Made by a program: the position numbers and the translations under genes. This document shows, one piece after another, positions 10,736-19,676 of a stretch of DNA of 64,000 bases. The DNA comes from Zygosaccharomyces rouxii. Its lineage: Eukaryota > Ascomycota > Saccharomycetes > Saccharomycetales > Saccharomycetaceae. A model generated the notes under the pieces. It saw only the letters and a list, made by a program, of their open reading frames with translations. It ran no database searches and had not been told where the DNA came from. The stretch covers positions 1,180,501 through 1,244,500 of the forward strand of contig NC_012995.1 in NCBI RefSeq assembly GCF_000026365.1, given 5' to 3'. Position 1 is the stretch's first letter. Every line of letters starts with the position of its first letter.

Positions 10736-11785
10736 ATTAATTCGCCTCCAGATTTATAGCTTTAGTGGTTATAGATGGTAATGGTGGTGTTATGTATAAT
10801 TGTCACGCCAAATTGACAAAAAGATAAAAAAAACAAACGACCCTAACGTTTCTATAACACCAATTGTGGAATTTCTTTGATCCCAGCTATTTAAATATTT
10901 GCAATCTCGAAATCTGGCAGACTAGCGGTAATTGTAAGTTGACTTGGTTTGTTAAACCACGTCTATTGAGTGTGTTCTTTGGCTAGTTTTTCTTGAAAGT
11001 CAACTCATTGTTGACCCTTTTCTGCATAGGAAAGAGTTAAAGGCAGGGTAATACCGGAGGATTATAGGTAAACAAGAGACATGTGCATATCACGTGTGTT
11101 TTGCTTGCAAATAACAAGGCCAAGAGCTTGATCTATCGAGAGTCTAGTCAATCTCAAGATTACATGATGATACTACTTCAAGATATTCTCCAATTAATTA
11201 TTCAGTATGTCACGTGATTCGTCTCCGACCAATTTAACTTGGTTTTTATTATTGCAGGCTTCTTCCAAAATCTCCGACTGCGCTAAGCGGTTATTTCGTC
11301 TTCGTTAACTACTCCTACCCAATGTTCATAAATTCGTACATATGCAATAATCATACTACCAACAACATTTATTGTTGTTTTATGTTATTAAGGGTTTTGG
11401 ATTTTCTTTCGTTTCTCCACCGGCCTATTTCCAATCTGCCATCCCCTCCCCCTTGGGGCCATATTTCCGTCGGTATCCAACGGAGGTCGTACATATAGTG
11501 TTTTCTCCTGCGGGGATAAGTTTAATCAGTGACACAGGTCCGTTCGAACCCCGTCGGAAGATTATGGAGAAATTGATAATAGTAATAATAATAAACATTA
11601 CAACACGTTCGAAGTTTCCCATATAAAAGGAACCTTCATTTCATGTATTATTCCTCCAGAGTTCTGTTTCATTTTATCCAGTAAAATCATCATCGTTAAG
11701 ACATACTAACAAAGTTATTTAGTATATTTCGTTACATTTCTTCTTTTTCAATCTTTCGAACTTCCCTTAATTTTATTTAACCGCC
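10736..11785. promoter_or_regulatory. Divergent SEC7/URC1 upstream region
   Basis: 1050 bp without a credible ORF. Two CACGTG E-boxes lie at 11091-11096 and 11211-11216, the type bound by Cbf1 or Pho4. Near URC1 a GATAAG element is at 11515-11520, and two CGG triplets 7 bp apart lie around 11473-11485. CGG-type sites are bound by Zn2Cys6 regulators, and Urc2 of Lachancea kluyveri is such a factor; a link here is inference. The 11640-11785 segment is pyrimidine-rich, like a yeast core promoter. Confidence 0.4.
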
Positions 11786-13138
11786 ATGTATCCAGTTGAT
11801 ATTACTGCAGAGGCTACAACACCAGCTTGTGGCACAGCTATTACTCCAGATGTTCCTGTTGTTAAGGAAGTTCCTGTTACCAAGTCTTCCCCTGTTGAAA
11901 GTACCGTTTTAACCACCTACCCAGAGGATTCTAAGCCAATTCCATTGAATTGGGGTGAATCGTCACCAGAGGCAAGAGGACCTATTGTTGCTTCTAGATA
12001 CAAAGATGGTCTTTTGAAGCACAATGCTATCGGTGCTCACTCCGGTCCCTACTGTGTTTATCATGCTTTGGCGGTTGGTTCTCATCAATTAGATCCTCAA
12101 TATCTAGCTGATTACACCAATTCTCAACCAGCTTTCACGATACCTGAGCAAAAGAGTTGGTATAACAAAGAAGACATTGTTGCCATGGATGTCCTTGGAC
12201 ACTTGACGCCATTCTTTTATGACGAGATTTCTAAACAGGAAAATGTTGATGTTAGACCAACCATCGCTATCACTAAGGCACATATGCAATTGCTTGAAAT
12301 GAAAGACGCCGTTGAAAAAGGCCGTTTGCAAGTTGATGGTGACGTTGTTATGAATAAAAATGGTGATTTAAATGTTTCTAAGGTTGCCATTGAACCAGTT
12401 TGGTATTTACCAGGTGTCGCTGAAAGATTTGGTATCACTGAAGATGAATTGAGAAAGGCACTCTTCGAAGATACTAACGGTATGTACCCAGAATTGGTTA
12501 CGAGACCTGATATTAAGGTTTTCTTACCACCAATTGGAGGTTGTACCGCTTACATCTTTGGTGATCCAAAGGATCTTTCTGATCCAAGCAAGGAATTGAC
12601 AGTCAGAGTTCATGATGAATGTAATGGTTCCGATGTTTTCGGTTCTGATATTTGTACTTGTCGTCCATATTTGACATATGGTATTGAAGAAGCTGTTAAA
12701 GGTGCTCAGAATGGAGGCGCTGGTGTCGTCATCTATTTCAGAAAGGAAGGTAGAGCCCTTGGTGAAGTTACCAAATATTTGGTATACAATGCTCGTAAGA
12801 GAGGTGGTGATACCGCGGCTGAATATTTCAAGAGGACTGAATGCATTGCAGGTGTTAGAGACATGAGATTTCAACAATTGATGCCAGATGTTCTTAAATG
12901 GTTAGGTATTAGCAAAATCGACAGAATGATCAGTATGTCAAACATGAAATACGATGCCATTGTTGAACAAGGCATTCCAATCTTGGAAAGAGTTCCAATC
13001 CCTGATGAATTAATCCCACCTGACTCCCGTGTTGAAATTGACGCTAAGATTAACTCCGGTTATTTCACTAATGGTAAAGTGATGACAATGGAAGAATTAA
13101 AGAACGTCAAAGGTAGAGATTGGCACGATGTGGAGTAA
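11786..13138 (+). CDS. URC1: Uracil catabolism protein 1, GTP cyclohydrolase II-like
   Basis: 450 residues. The C-terminal half is a GTP cyclohydrolase II fold. Cys279, Cys290 and Cys292 form the C-x10-C-x-C zinc site (in DECNGSDVFGSDICTC), and a RKEGRALGEVTKYLVYN segment at about 321-337 replaces the usual RQEGRGIGL motif. The divergent motif and the roughly 250-residue N-terminal domain separate it from riboflavin enzyme Rib1 (about 345 residues) and match Urc1. Urc1 is needed in Lachancea kluyveri to use uracil as nitrogen source through the URC pathway; its exact reaction is not firmly established. S. cerevisiae has no ortholog. URC4 and the regulator URC2 are not in this window. The start ATG has a CCGCCATG context, and no competing ATG lies just upstream. 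Confidence 0.88.
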   Translation: MYPVDITAEATTPACGTAITPDVPVVKEVPVTKSSPVESTVLTTYPEDSKPIPLNWGESSPEARGPIVASRYKDGLLKHNAIGAHSGPYCVYHALAVGSHQLDPQYLADYTNSQPAFTIPEQKSWYNKEDIVAMDVLGHLTPFFYDEISKQENVDVRPTIAITKAHMQLLEMKDAVEKGRLQVDGDVVMNKNGDLNVSKVAIEPVWYLPGVAERFGITEDELRKALFEDTNGMYPELVTRPDIKVFLPPIGGCTAYIFGDPKDLSDPSKELTVRVHDECNGSDVFGSDICTCRPYLTYGIEEAVKGAQNGGAGVVIYFRKEGRALGEVTKYLVYNARKRGGDTAAEYFKRTECIAGVRDMRFQQLMPDVLKWLGISKIDRMISMSNMKYDAIVEQGIPILERVPIPDELIPPDSRVEIDAKINSGYFTNGKVMTMEELKNVKGRDWHDVE

Positions 13139-13295
13139 TTGGCAATACAAACTTTTAATGCAAAAAACCATAAAAATTAATAAAAAAATTGAAGTTGGGC
13201 TTGTCATGTAATCTAGATCGAGTTTATTATACATGTGTACTGTGTACAGCAAAAATTTAAACGTTACTGTTGTTTTGTAACTTTTGTTGGCCTTC

Positions 13296-13367
13296 AGGTC
13301 CTACCCGGATTCGAACCGGGGTCGTTCGGATCAAAACCGAAAGTGATAACCACTACACTATAGAACC
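13296..13367 (-). tRNA. tRNA-Gln (anticodon TTG)
   Basis: The 72-nt minus-strand sequence folds as a full cloverleaf without intron. It starts GGTTCTATAGTG and has an anticodon loop TTTTGAT with TTG at 13332-13334. The T-arm GGTTCGAATCC contains an intact B box, and the discriminator end is GGACCT. It is nearly identical to S. cerevisiae tRNA-Gln(UUG), which decodes CAA. A T5 tract on the same strand about 40 nt downstream (13251-13255) may terminate Pol III. Confidence 0.96.
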
Positions 13368-13616
13368 AACAAACTTGAAAACCGTAACCTTCTGATGATA
13401 GTGTAGTCGATGGAATATTCCATAATCTTAAGTGTAGGTCTAGAGTAGTTATGAATTCTTCTGCCAGTACAACAGATGTTTTTTCATGTCTGCTGAATTA
13501 GATCCAAATACCATACTTCTATGTTTTATTCCCAGTGTCAGACTTGACTGTTCATGTTTTTCAGTCACCCAGGACCAAAACATTAAATTGTGTTTTTCAG
13601 AAGACTTTCAGAAGGC

Positions 13617-13624
13617 TTCCAGAA
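13617..13624. promoter_or_regulatory. HSE-like GAA/TTC cluster (distal HSP42 promoter)
   Basis: TTCCAGAA, a TTC-nn-GAA pair, sits inside a run of alternating GAA and TTC units from about 13598 to 13634, some with off-register spacing. It lies about 350 bp before HSP42. Function in heat-shock response is inferred. Confidence 0.45.
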
Positions 13625-13762
13625 GACTTCTTTCTTATCCAGAACTATCCACAACTGGGTCTTCTAATGTATTCAATGGCACCCCAGTGGCTAAATGACA
13701 CTGATGAAACCATTTATTAGCCGCTGAGGATCTTATTGTTTTTGCTCTGTTGTTACCCTGCC

Positions 13763-13780
13763 TTCTAGAGATTTCTGGAA
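13763..13780. promoter_or_regulatory. Four-unit heat shock element of HSP42
   Basis: The units TTC-ta-GAG-at-TTC-tg-GAA alternate with exact 5-bp phasing; only the second differs from consensus. This is a canonical Hsf1 site 190 bp before the HSP42 ATG. Two AGGGG stress elements (13792-13796 and 13811-13815), of the type bound by Msn2/4, and a TATATATAAA box at 13851-13860 follow. Together they make a classic heat and stress promoter. Confidence 0.75.
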
Positions 13781-13969
13781 TTATACCGAAAAGGGGGATC
13801 GAATACGTCAAGGGGTCAAACCATCAAAGGAGAGAATGATACGAATACTGTATATATAAAGAGAAGCACACGGAGTTTTCCTTGCCTTGTTATGATTCCA
13901 TTTGTATTCCAAAGAACGGCATAGCGACATCAACAGCTCAGATATCCTAAACATTCAAGTTTGCCGCAC

Positions 13970-15208
13970 ATGAGTTTCTACCAACCTTCTTTGTCACTTT
14001 ACGACGTTTTAAATGCCTTGAGCAATCAGGCACCAGCTGCTAGAGATCCAAGAGAACAATTGTTCAGAAGTCGAGGATACGCTCCTCAACAGCCTGCTTA
14101 TGGATCATATGGTGGCGGAATTCCTTCCAGATTACCCGCTGGTATGATTTACAGATTGCCAGGTGACACTTGTTACTACAGACCTGATTACTACTATACT
14201 GGCGAGGATGATGATGAAGAGGAACAAGAAGAAGAATTGGAAGAAGCTGAGAGAGCACAGCGCTTTCAACAACATCAACAACAGCAACAACAACAACAAC
14301 GTGGTTACGAACAATTTCCTTCGTATTATCATAGCAGAGCCCCTAAAGGTGGTGTTCAAGAGACCATCGAAGATTCTGACCCATTGAGTGAGCTTTTGGG
14401 CGCCCTTTTGGGTAATGCTGCTGCTGCTCCAGCTTATGAGCGCGTTCCACCTCAATTTCCATCTCGTAGAGATACTGTAAACGAAGATAATTTGTTTAAG
14501 CATGCATTGCTGGAAAAATTGGGTCAACAGGCACAACAAGAGGATGCTGCTGTCGCCGCCGCCGAAAGAGAAGGTAAACAAGAGCAAGAACAGCAAGAGC
14601 AACAGCAAGAGCAACAACAACAGCAGGAACAACAATCTCAAGTGGTTGGAAAGGAAAATGAGTCGGAGGAACAGGCCCCTCCTAAACCAAAGGAGAAATT
14701 ACCATTCCCATTGAACAGAAAACCTTCTCTATTGGGATCTCAAACGGGTTCATCTGCTCCTGGTGGTCCATTGCAAGTTTCTAAACCCGAAGCTCGCCTA
14801 GATCTGCCATTCTCCCCTGAAGTTAATGTTTATGACTGTCCTGACCATTACGTCGTGGCCATTGCATTGCCGGGTGCTACTTCTAAGGCTTTCAAAGTCG
14901 ACTACCATCCATCAACTCATGAACTAATTCTTAAAGGTGACATCGAAGACAAATTGGGTATTAGTGAAGAATATTTGAAAGTGACCGAGCTGAAATATGG
15001 TGCATTCCAAAGGACCATCAAGTTTCCTGTGACACCACGTATTAGGGATGAGGAAATCAAGGCTTCCTACAAGAACGGTATCCTGCAGGTCAAAGTACCC
15101 AAGATTTTGGAAAGTAACGAGAAACCTGCTCCCAAGAAAAGAATCATAATTGAAGATGTTCCTGACGAAGAACTAGAGTACGAGGAACATCATAGCATGC
15201 CACTATAA
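13970..15208 (+). CDS. HSP42: Small heat shock protein Hsp42
   Basis: 412 residues from the ATG at 13970; the open frame upstream starts only at TTG. The first residues MSFYQPSLSLYDVLNALSNQ match the Hsp42 N-terminus. An intrinsically disordered region follows, with Tyr/Gly-rich, acidic and two Gln-rich tracts (about residues 101-115 and 205-225). The alpha-crystallin domain is at about 280-390, with the GILQVKVPK strand, and an acidic tail follows. S. cerevisiae Hsp42 is 375 residues; the extra length is mostly in the Q-rich part. Hsp42 holds misfolded proteins and sorts them into peripheral cytosolic aggregates. The upstream HSE, STREs and TATA box predict strong stress induction. Neighbour SUP35 keeps the YDR171-172 order. 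Confidence 0.96.
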   Translation: MSFYQPSLSLYDVLNALSNQAPAARDPREQLFRSRGYAPQQPAYGSYGGGIPSRLPAGMIYRLPGDTCYYRPDYYYTGEDDDEEEQEEELEEAERAQRFQQHQQQQQQQQRGYEQFPSYYHSRAPKGGVQETIEDSDPLSELLGALLGNAAAAPAYERVPPQFPSRRDTVNEDNLFKHALLEKLGQQAQQEDAAVAAAEREGKQEQEQQEQQQEQQQQQEQQSQVVGKENESEEQAPPKPKEKLPFPLNRKPSLLGSQTGSSAPGGPLQVSKPEARLDLPFSPEVNVYDCPDHYVVAIALPGATSKAFKVDYHPSTHELILKGDIEDKLGISEEYLKVTELKYGAFQRTIKFPVTPRIRDEEIKASYKNGILQVKVPKILESNEKPAPKKRIIIEDVPDEELEYEEHHSMPL

Positions 15209-15434
15209 TCATGACATTTGATCCTGTATAATCTGTATACTACTAGTATAATAGAACCGCATAGTCACGTGGGCGGCAAAATGCTTATCACGTGCTCGTA
15301 ATTCATGATAATTTGAAAAATTTTTCTAACTTTTGACATGAGAGAGAAAATCAATAGAGATTAAAAGATCTCTTGATGTCTTCATGTAGTAGTAGTTATC
15401 ATCTTCCTTAGAAAACTGCAAATATCCATTACAG
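15209..15434. promoter_or_regulatory. SUP35 promoter with paired CACGTG sites
   Basis: Two E-boxes, CACGTG at 15266-15271 and 15289-15294, lie 23 bp apart, about 140-170 bp before the SUP35 ATG. Cbf1-type bHLH factors bind this core; which factor acts here is unknown. An A/T-rich segment follows (about 15303-15335). Confidence 0.45.
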
Positions 15435-17396
15435 ATGTCTGACCCAAACCAAAATGGTCAACAAGGTGGCCAGCAGAATGCAGGTGGTAACTACTACCAA
15501 CAATACTTCCAAAAATTGAATCAACAAGCCCAACAAGGTGGTGGATACCAACCATATGGTGGATACGCTGGATACCAACCATACGGTGGATACCAAGGTT
15601 ATCAACAATTCTACCAGGGCGGTCAACAACCTCAACAAGGTGGTTACAACGGATATCCATACCAAGCACAAGGTGGTTTGAACAACTTAGGCAACCCATC
15701 TCAACCACAACAGCAAGCTCAAGGGATGACCTTAGATGATTTCCATGGTCAAAAGCAGGCATCTCAGCCAGCACCACCAAAACAAAAGAAATCATTGAAA
15801 TTGGTGTCTAGTTCTGGTATTAAGTTAGCAAATGCTACCAAGAAACCAAAGGAAGATGAAAAGAAGGAAGAAAAGAAGGAAGAGAAGAAGGAAGAGAAGA
15901 AAGCTGAACCAAAGAAGGAAGAGCCAAAGAAAGAGGGAACACCAAAACCAGCAGCCACAAAGGAGGAAAAGAAGGAAGATTTACCAAAGATAGATAAATT
16001 GAAGATCAAAGAGGAGCAAGCGGCAGCCAATTCTTCTGGTGCTGACTCTTTGATCAAAGAACAAGAAGACGAAGTTGATGAAGAAGTTGTTAGCGATATG
16101 TTCGGTGGTAAGGACCACATGTCAATCATCTTCATGGGTCACGTCGATGCCGGTAAATCGACTATGGGTGGTAACATTCTTTATATGACCGGATCTGTGG
16201 ATAAAAGAACAGTTGAGAAATATGAAAGAGAGGCAAAGGATGCCGGTAAGCAAGGTTGGTATCTATCATGGGTCATGGATACCAATAGAGAAGAAAGAGA
16301 TGACGGTAAGACCATCGAAGTTGGTAGAGCTTATTTCGAAACTGAAAAGAGACGTTATACCATTCTAGATGCCCCTGGTCACAAAATGTACGTTTCTGAA
16401 ATGATTGGTGGTGCATCTCAAGCAGATGTTGGTATATTGGTTATTTCCGCCAGAAAAGGTGAATATGAAACCGGTTTTGAAAAGGGTGGTCAAACTCGTG
16501 AACATGCCTTGCTGGCCAAGACTCAAGGTGTTAACAAATTGATCGTTACTATCAACAAGATGGATGATCCTACCGTTGCTTGGTCTCAGGAGAGATACGA
16601 TCAATGTGTTAAGAACTTGAGTAATTTCTTAAAGGCAATCGGTTACAACGTTAAAGAAGAAGTGATATTTATGCCAGTTTCTGGTTACAGTGGTGCAGGT
16701 TTAGCGAACAGGGTTGATCCTAAGGAGTGCCCATGGTACACTGGCCCAGCCTTGCTGGAATACATGGATAACATGAGTCATGTTGATCGTAAGATGAATG
16801 CACCATTCATGTTGCCTATTGCAGCTAAAATGAGAGATATGGGTACTATCGTGGAAGGTAAGATTGAATCTGGTCACATTAAGAAAGGTCATTCTACACT
16901 GTTGATGCCAAACAAGGTTCCAGTTGAAATTCAAAACATTTACAACGAAACTGAAAGTGAAGTCGAAATGGCTATCTGTGGTGAACAAGTTAAACTAAAG
17001 ATTAAGGGTGTAGAAGAAGAAGATATTGCTCCTGGTTTCGTTTTAACTTCTCCAAAGAATCCTGTAAAGAACGTGACGAAATTCGTTGCACAAGTTGCCA
17101 TTGTTGAATTAAAGTCCATTTTATCATCAGGATTTTCATGTGTCATGCACGTCCACACTGCCATTGAGGAAGTTCGCATCACAAGACTATTACACAAATT
17201 GGAGAAAGGTACTAACCGTAAGTCCAAGAAACCACCCGCATTTGCCAAGAAGGGTATGAAGATTATCGCTCTTTTGGAAACTGAGAGACCAGTTTGTGTG
17301 GAAACATACCAAGATTACCCACAACTAGGTAGATTCACTTTGAGAGACCAAGGTACAACCATCGCCATTGGTAAGATCGTTAAAATCATCGAGTGA
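15435..17396 (+). CDS. SUP35: Translation termination factor eRF3 with prion-like N domain
   Basis: 653 residues (S. cerevisiae 685). The N domain (about 1-105) is Q/G/Y/N-rich and carries imperfect oligopeptide repeats built on [13 protein letters not shown] and [11 protein letters not shown]. The M domain (about 106-215) is Lys/Glu-rich with runs of EEKK. The C domain is an EF-Tu-like GTPase: P-loop GHVDAGKST at about 235-243, DAPGHKMY switch II, and NKMD. eRF3 works with eRF1 (Sup45) in stop-codon recognition and peptide release. Composition and repeats are those that allow Sup35 of S. cerevisiae to form the PSI prion; whether this protein does so cannot be told from sequence. The start ATG and full domain set are intact. 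Confidence 0.97.
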   Translation: MSDPNQNGQQGGQQNAGGNYYQQYFQKLNQQAQQGGGYQPYGGYAGYQPYGGYQGYQQFYQGGQQPQQGGYNGYPYQAQGGLNNLGNPSQPQQQAQGMTLDDFHGQKQASQPAPPKQKKSLKLVSSSGIKLANATKKPKEDEKKEEKKEEKKEEKKAEPKKEEPKKEGTPKPAATKEEKKEDLPKIDKLKIKEEQAAANSSGADSLIKEQEDEVDEEVVSDMFGGKDHMSIIFMGHVDAGKSTMGGNILYMTGSVDKRTVEKYEREAKDAGKQGWYLSWVMDTNREERDDGKTIEVGRAYFETEKRRYTILDAPGHKMYVSEMIGGASQADVGILVISARKGEYETGFEKGGQTREHALLAKTQGVNKLIVTINKMDDPTVAWSQERYDQCVKNLSNFLKAIGYNVKEEVIFMPVSGYSGAGLANRVDPKECPWYTGPALLEYMDNMSHVDRKMNAPFMLPIAAKMRDMGTIVEGKIESGHIKKGHSTLLMPNKVPVEIQNIYNETESEVEMAICGEQVKLKIKGVEEEDIAPGFVLTSPKNPVKNVTKFVAQVAIVELKSILSSGFSCVMHVHTAIEEVRITRLLHKLEKGTNRKSKKPPAFAKKGMKIIALLETERPVCVETYQDYPQLGRFTLRDQGTTIAIGKIVKIIE

Positions 17397-17574
17397 ATGG
17401 GTTATGTGTAAAAGAAAATTGTAAATTATCATCATCGTTATTATCTTTAAATATTAATTAAATAAATCTAGCCATCCACATAATTTCTCTTTTTTTTTTC
17501 GTTTCTCTTTCACCTTGCTTCATGGTTCCTGTACAGTGCAGTCATCATTGATCTCTCTATTCTATATTACACAA

Positions 17575-18570
17575 TTAATTGCAAAGTTCTTGAAACATCC
17601 CCATCAAACTTTCAACAGCATCAACAACATTTTCATCGTAACCTTTACCATCAACGACCTTAGAGTGTGCAAAATCGATTAGCGATAAAGAACTTAATGG
17701 TGTCTTTTGTAAATCTTGTTCCATTTCATCATCACTTTCTTCATCAGAATCCAAAAAAGTATCTCGTATCAGTGCGTCTTGATCGCCTAATGCATCCCAA
17801 CGGCTTGCATCACCCTCATAGATAAATAAAAGACTACTAGAAATCATCCTAACTTCCTCTTCTAGTAACGTATTGTAAAGCAATTGTAACCTTTGTAAAA
17901 ATGTTTGCTTTAATTGAAGAATCCTTTTAGGCGAAAGATCATCATGATTAAAGAACATATTAAATGCATCCTTAATATTATGCTCTGTCAAACTGTAACC
18001 AAAATCTTTATTCACTAAAACATAATCATCACCTGCAGGTTCAAAATGATTAGGTTCCAGCTTCCTTGTTTGTGAATTACTTTGAATCTTCATACCGCAA
18101 ATCCTAAAACCTAACGATCCGGACGTTGTAGTCCTGCTCACTTGTCCCAATCGACTGATCTTTTCATTTGATGCATTCTCATCATGCAAAATTCTACCCA
18201 GTTTGACATCAATTATATTGGGTTTTTGAAATCCATGCAATAAATTTTCCAGTACAATGTATCTAGATTTTGATGGCCCTTTTGGAACCATCATACCATT
18301 GAGATTGACATCCGAACTCCCCAATGCACATGCAGACTCTGGCACCTCTCTTAATCCTTCATCTAACACCCCCAGAAATGTCGGCATCCATGAGTAAAGT
18401 GGTACATCTCCATCAGCGGCCCTAGCAACAGTAAACGTCCTTTCTTGAACGGCTCTGTAAAATTCTAATTCTTGCGACGTGGCAGGTTTGAAAACTAGTA
18501 GCTCATCGACATCAGTCAATGTACCTTCGTGTCCCGCAGCTTTATGCCTCAATAACTTGTGCTGAACCAT
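17575..18570 (-). CDS. ARG82: Inositol polyphosphate multikinase
   Basis: 331 residues (S. cerevisiae Arg82 355). The inositol-kinase signature P-x-x-x-D-x-K-x-G appears as PNIIDVKLGR near residues 117-126. The C-terminal SLIDFAHSKVV matches the conserved SLLxxIDFA motif, and an acidic stretch DSDEESDDEMEQD precedes it. Arg82 phosphorylates IP3 to IP4 and IP5 and stabilises the Arg80-Mcm1 complex in arginine-responsive transcription. It is convergent with SUP35, 178 bp apart, as in YDR172W-YDR173C. The next S. cerevisiae gene, HMO1, is missing here, so synteny breaks just upstream. Confidence 0.94.
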   Translation of the reverse strand: MVQHKLLRHKAAGHEGTLTDVDELLVFKPATSQELEFYRAVQERTFTVARAADGDVPLYSWMPTFLGVLDEGLREVPESACALGSSDVNLNGMMVPKGPSKSRYIVLENLLHGFQKPNIIDVKLGRILHDENASNEKISRLGQVSRTTTSGSLGFRICGMKIQSNSQTRKLEPNHFEPAGDDYVLVNKDFGYSLTEHNIKDAFNMFFNHDDLSPKRILQLKQTFLQRLQLLYNTLLEEEVRMISSSLLFIYEGDASRWDALGDQDALIRDTFLDSDEESDDEMEQDLQKTPLSSLSLIDFAHSKVVDGKGYDENVVDAVESLMGMFQELCN

Positions 18571-19676
18571 GAGTCTACCTCTGCTCCATCGAGTATTTCT
18601 ACCGTACTATAGCGTATAGCTTACTGCCTACAGTATAGTATAGAATGTAGTATAGAGTATAGTATAGCCTAGAGTATGAGTATATGTGTCAACTTACTCT
18701 ACTTTAGTTTTCCTTCTTGAAATCTCTTTTTTTCACTCAGTGCAAGAGGAAGATCCTGAAGAATTCAAAGAACTGCACTACTGATTCTATGACCGATTTC
18801 ACGAATTTTACTTTTACTTTTATGCTGAGTTGTAAGTTGTGAAAAAGGTTTGATTGTACCCTCAACCCTCGTACTACACCCAAAGGTTAAGTACTGAGTT
18901 GTTGTTTACTGTCGCGACTATGACGACGAAATTGATTTCTCATCATCAAAAACATCTAGAACTATGTTCGTGTCGTCTAGGCTTGTCTAGCCAAAGTTTA
19001 TGGCTGGGCGGGAGTAGATCCAGCTGGCTATCATGGGATAATAAACCTATATAGGTATAGATAGATATAGTTATGTAGATATTATTGCTTGCGCTCTTGT
19101 TCTTCCCTCAGGTCTCGTATATCATACATCATAGCTTAAACTGAGGTTGGTACAGCTTGGCACAGCTTAGCACAGCTGGGCTTATTACTGAGCGCATTTC
19201 TTTTGAAAAACTGCGTAAGTACACGTGGCGGTCGAGCCACACCATTAGCTACTCATATCCTTTGTTTATTACGATCAGATCAAGGAGATCTAGATAGCTA
19301 TTGCGTTGCATATTATGCTATGATCTGAAGGAAGCCATTAAATGAAGGGAAGATATATAGCAAAAGAGTTAGACTGATCCGGAGAGGATGCCATAACAAC
19401 AGGCGCAACTCCAGTATAGACCCTTTGAGTAAAGGAGATTGAAGATAAGTTAAAAAATTCTCTCAACATGAAGAATGTATATATCGATTTCGTCAATCGT
19501 GGGTAGCTGGAACTTAAAAGACTCTATGATGCATAATATGTATGTGATCTACGATTGATCTACGCTTTGTCGCAGCGCAGGGAGATAAAGAAAATGATGA
19601 ATATCGTTGCTATTAGTACAGGTATTAAAAAGTAAGGTAAAAAGAAAAAAGTTCTATTCCTTCTATTTTCTTATAA
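18571..19676. other. 1.1-kb gene-poor stretch between ARG82 and FEX1, with short repeats
   Basis: No ATG-initiated ORF of note and no RNA gene were recognised. From about 18600 to 18680 the sequence is dominated by TATAG/GTATA units. Three 10-bp tandem units of the type GCACAGCTTA lie at about 19150-19180. It contains the ARG82 promoter on its left and the FEX1 terminator on its right. I looked for a point centromere (CDEI, AT-rich CDEII, CDEIII with TTCCGAA) and did not find one. Confidence 0.5.

Noticed and set aside
11085..11340. CACGTG sites in the SEC7-URC1 gap as a point-centromere CDEI
   Set aside because: No 80-bp AT-rich CDEII follows and no CDEIII (TTCCGAA core) is present at the required distance.
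11372..11626. Overlapping 84- and 65-codon ORFs in the URC1 promoter
   Set aside because: They lie on opposite strands of the same segment, have low-complexity or basic composition with no recognisable motif, and sit among promoter-like elements.
14132..14641. 169-codon minus-strand Leu-rich frame opposite HSP42
   Set aside because: Its poly-Leu runs are the complement of the CAA/CAG glutamine repeats; the HSP42 frame explains the sequence.
18854..19054. 66-codon ORF between ARG82 and FEX1
   Set aside because: Starts only at TTG, no family features, and the region is repeat-like non-coding sequence.
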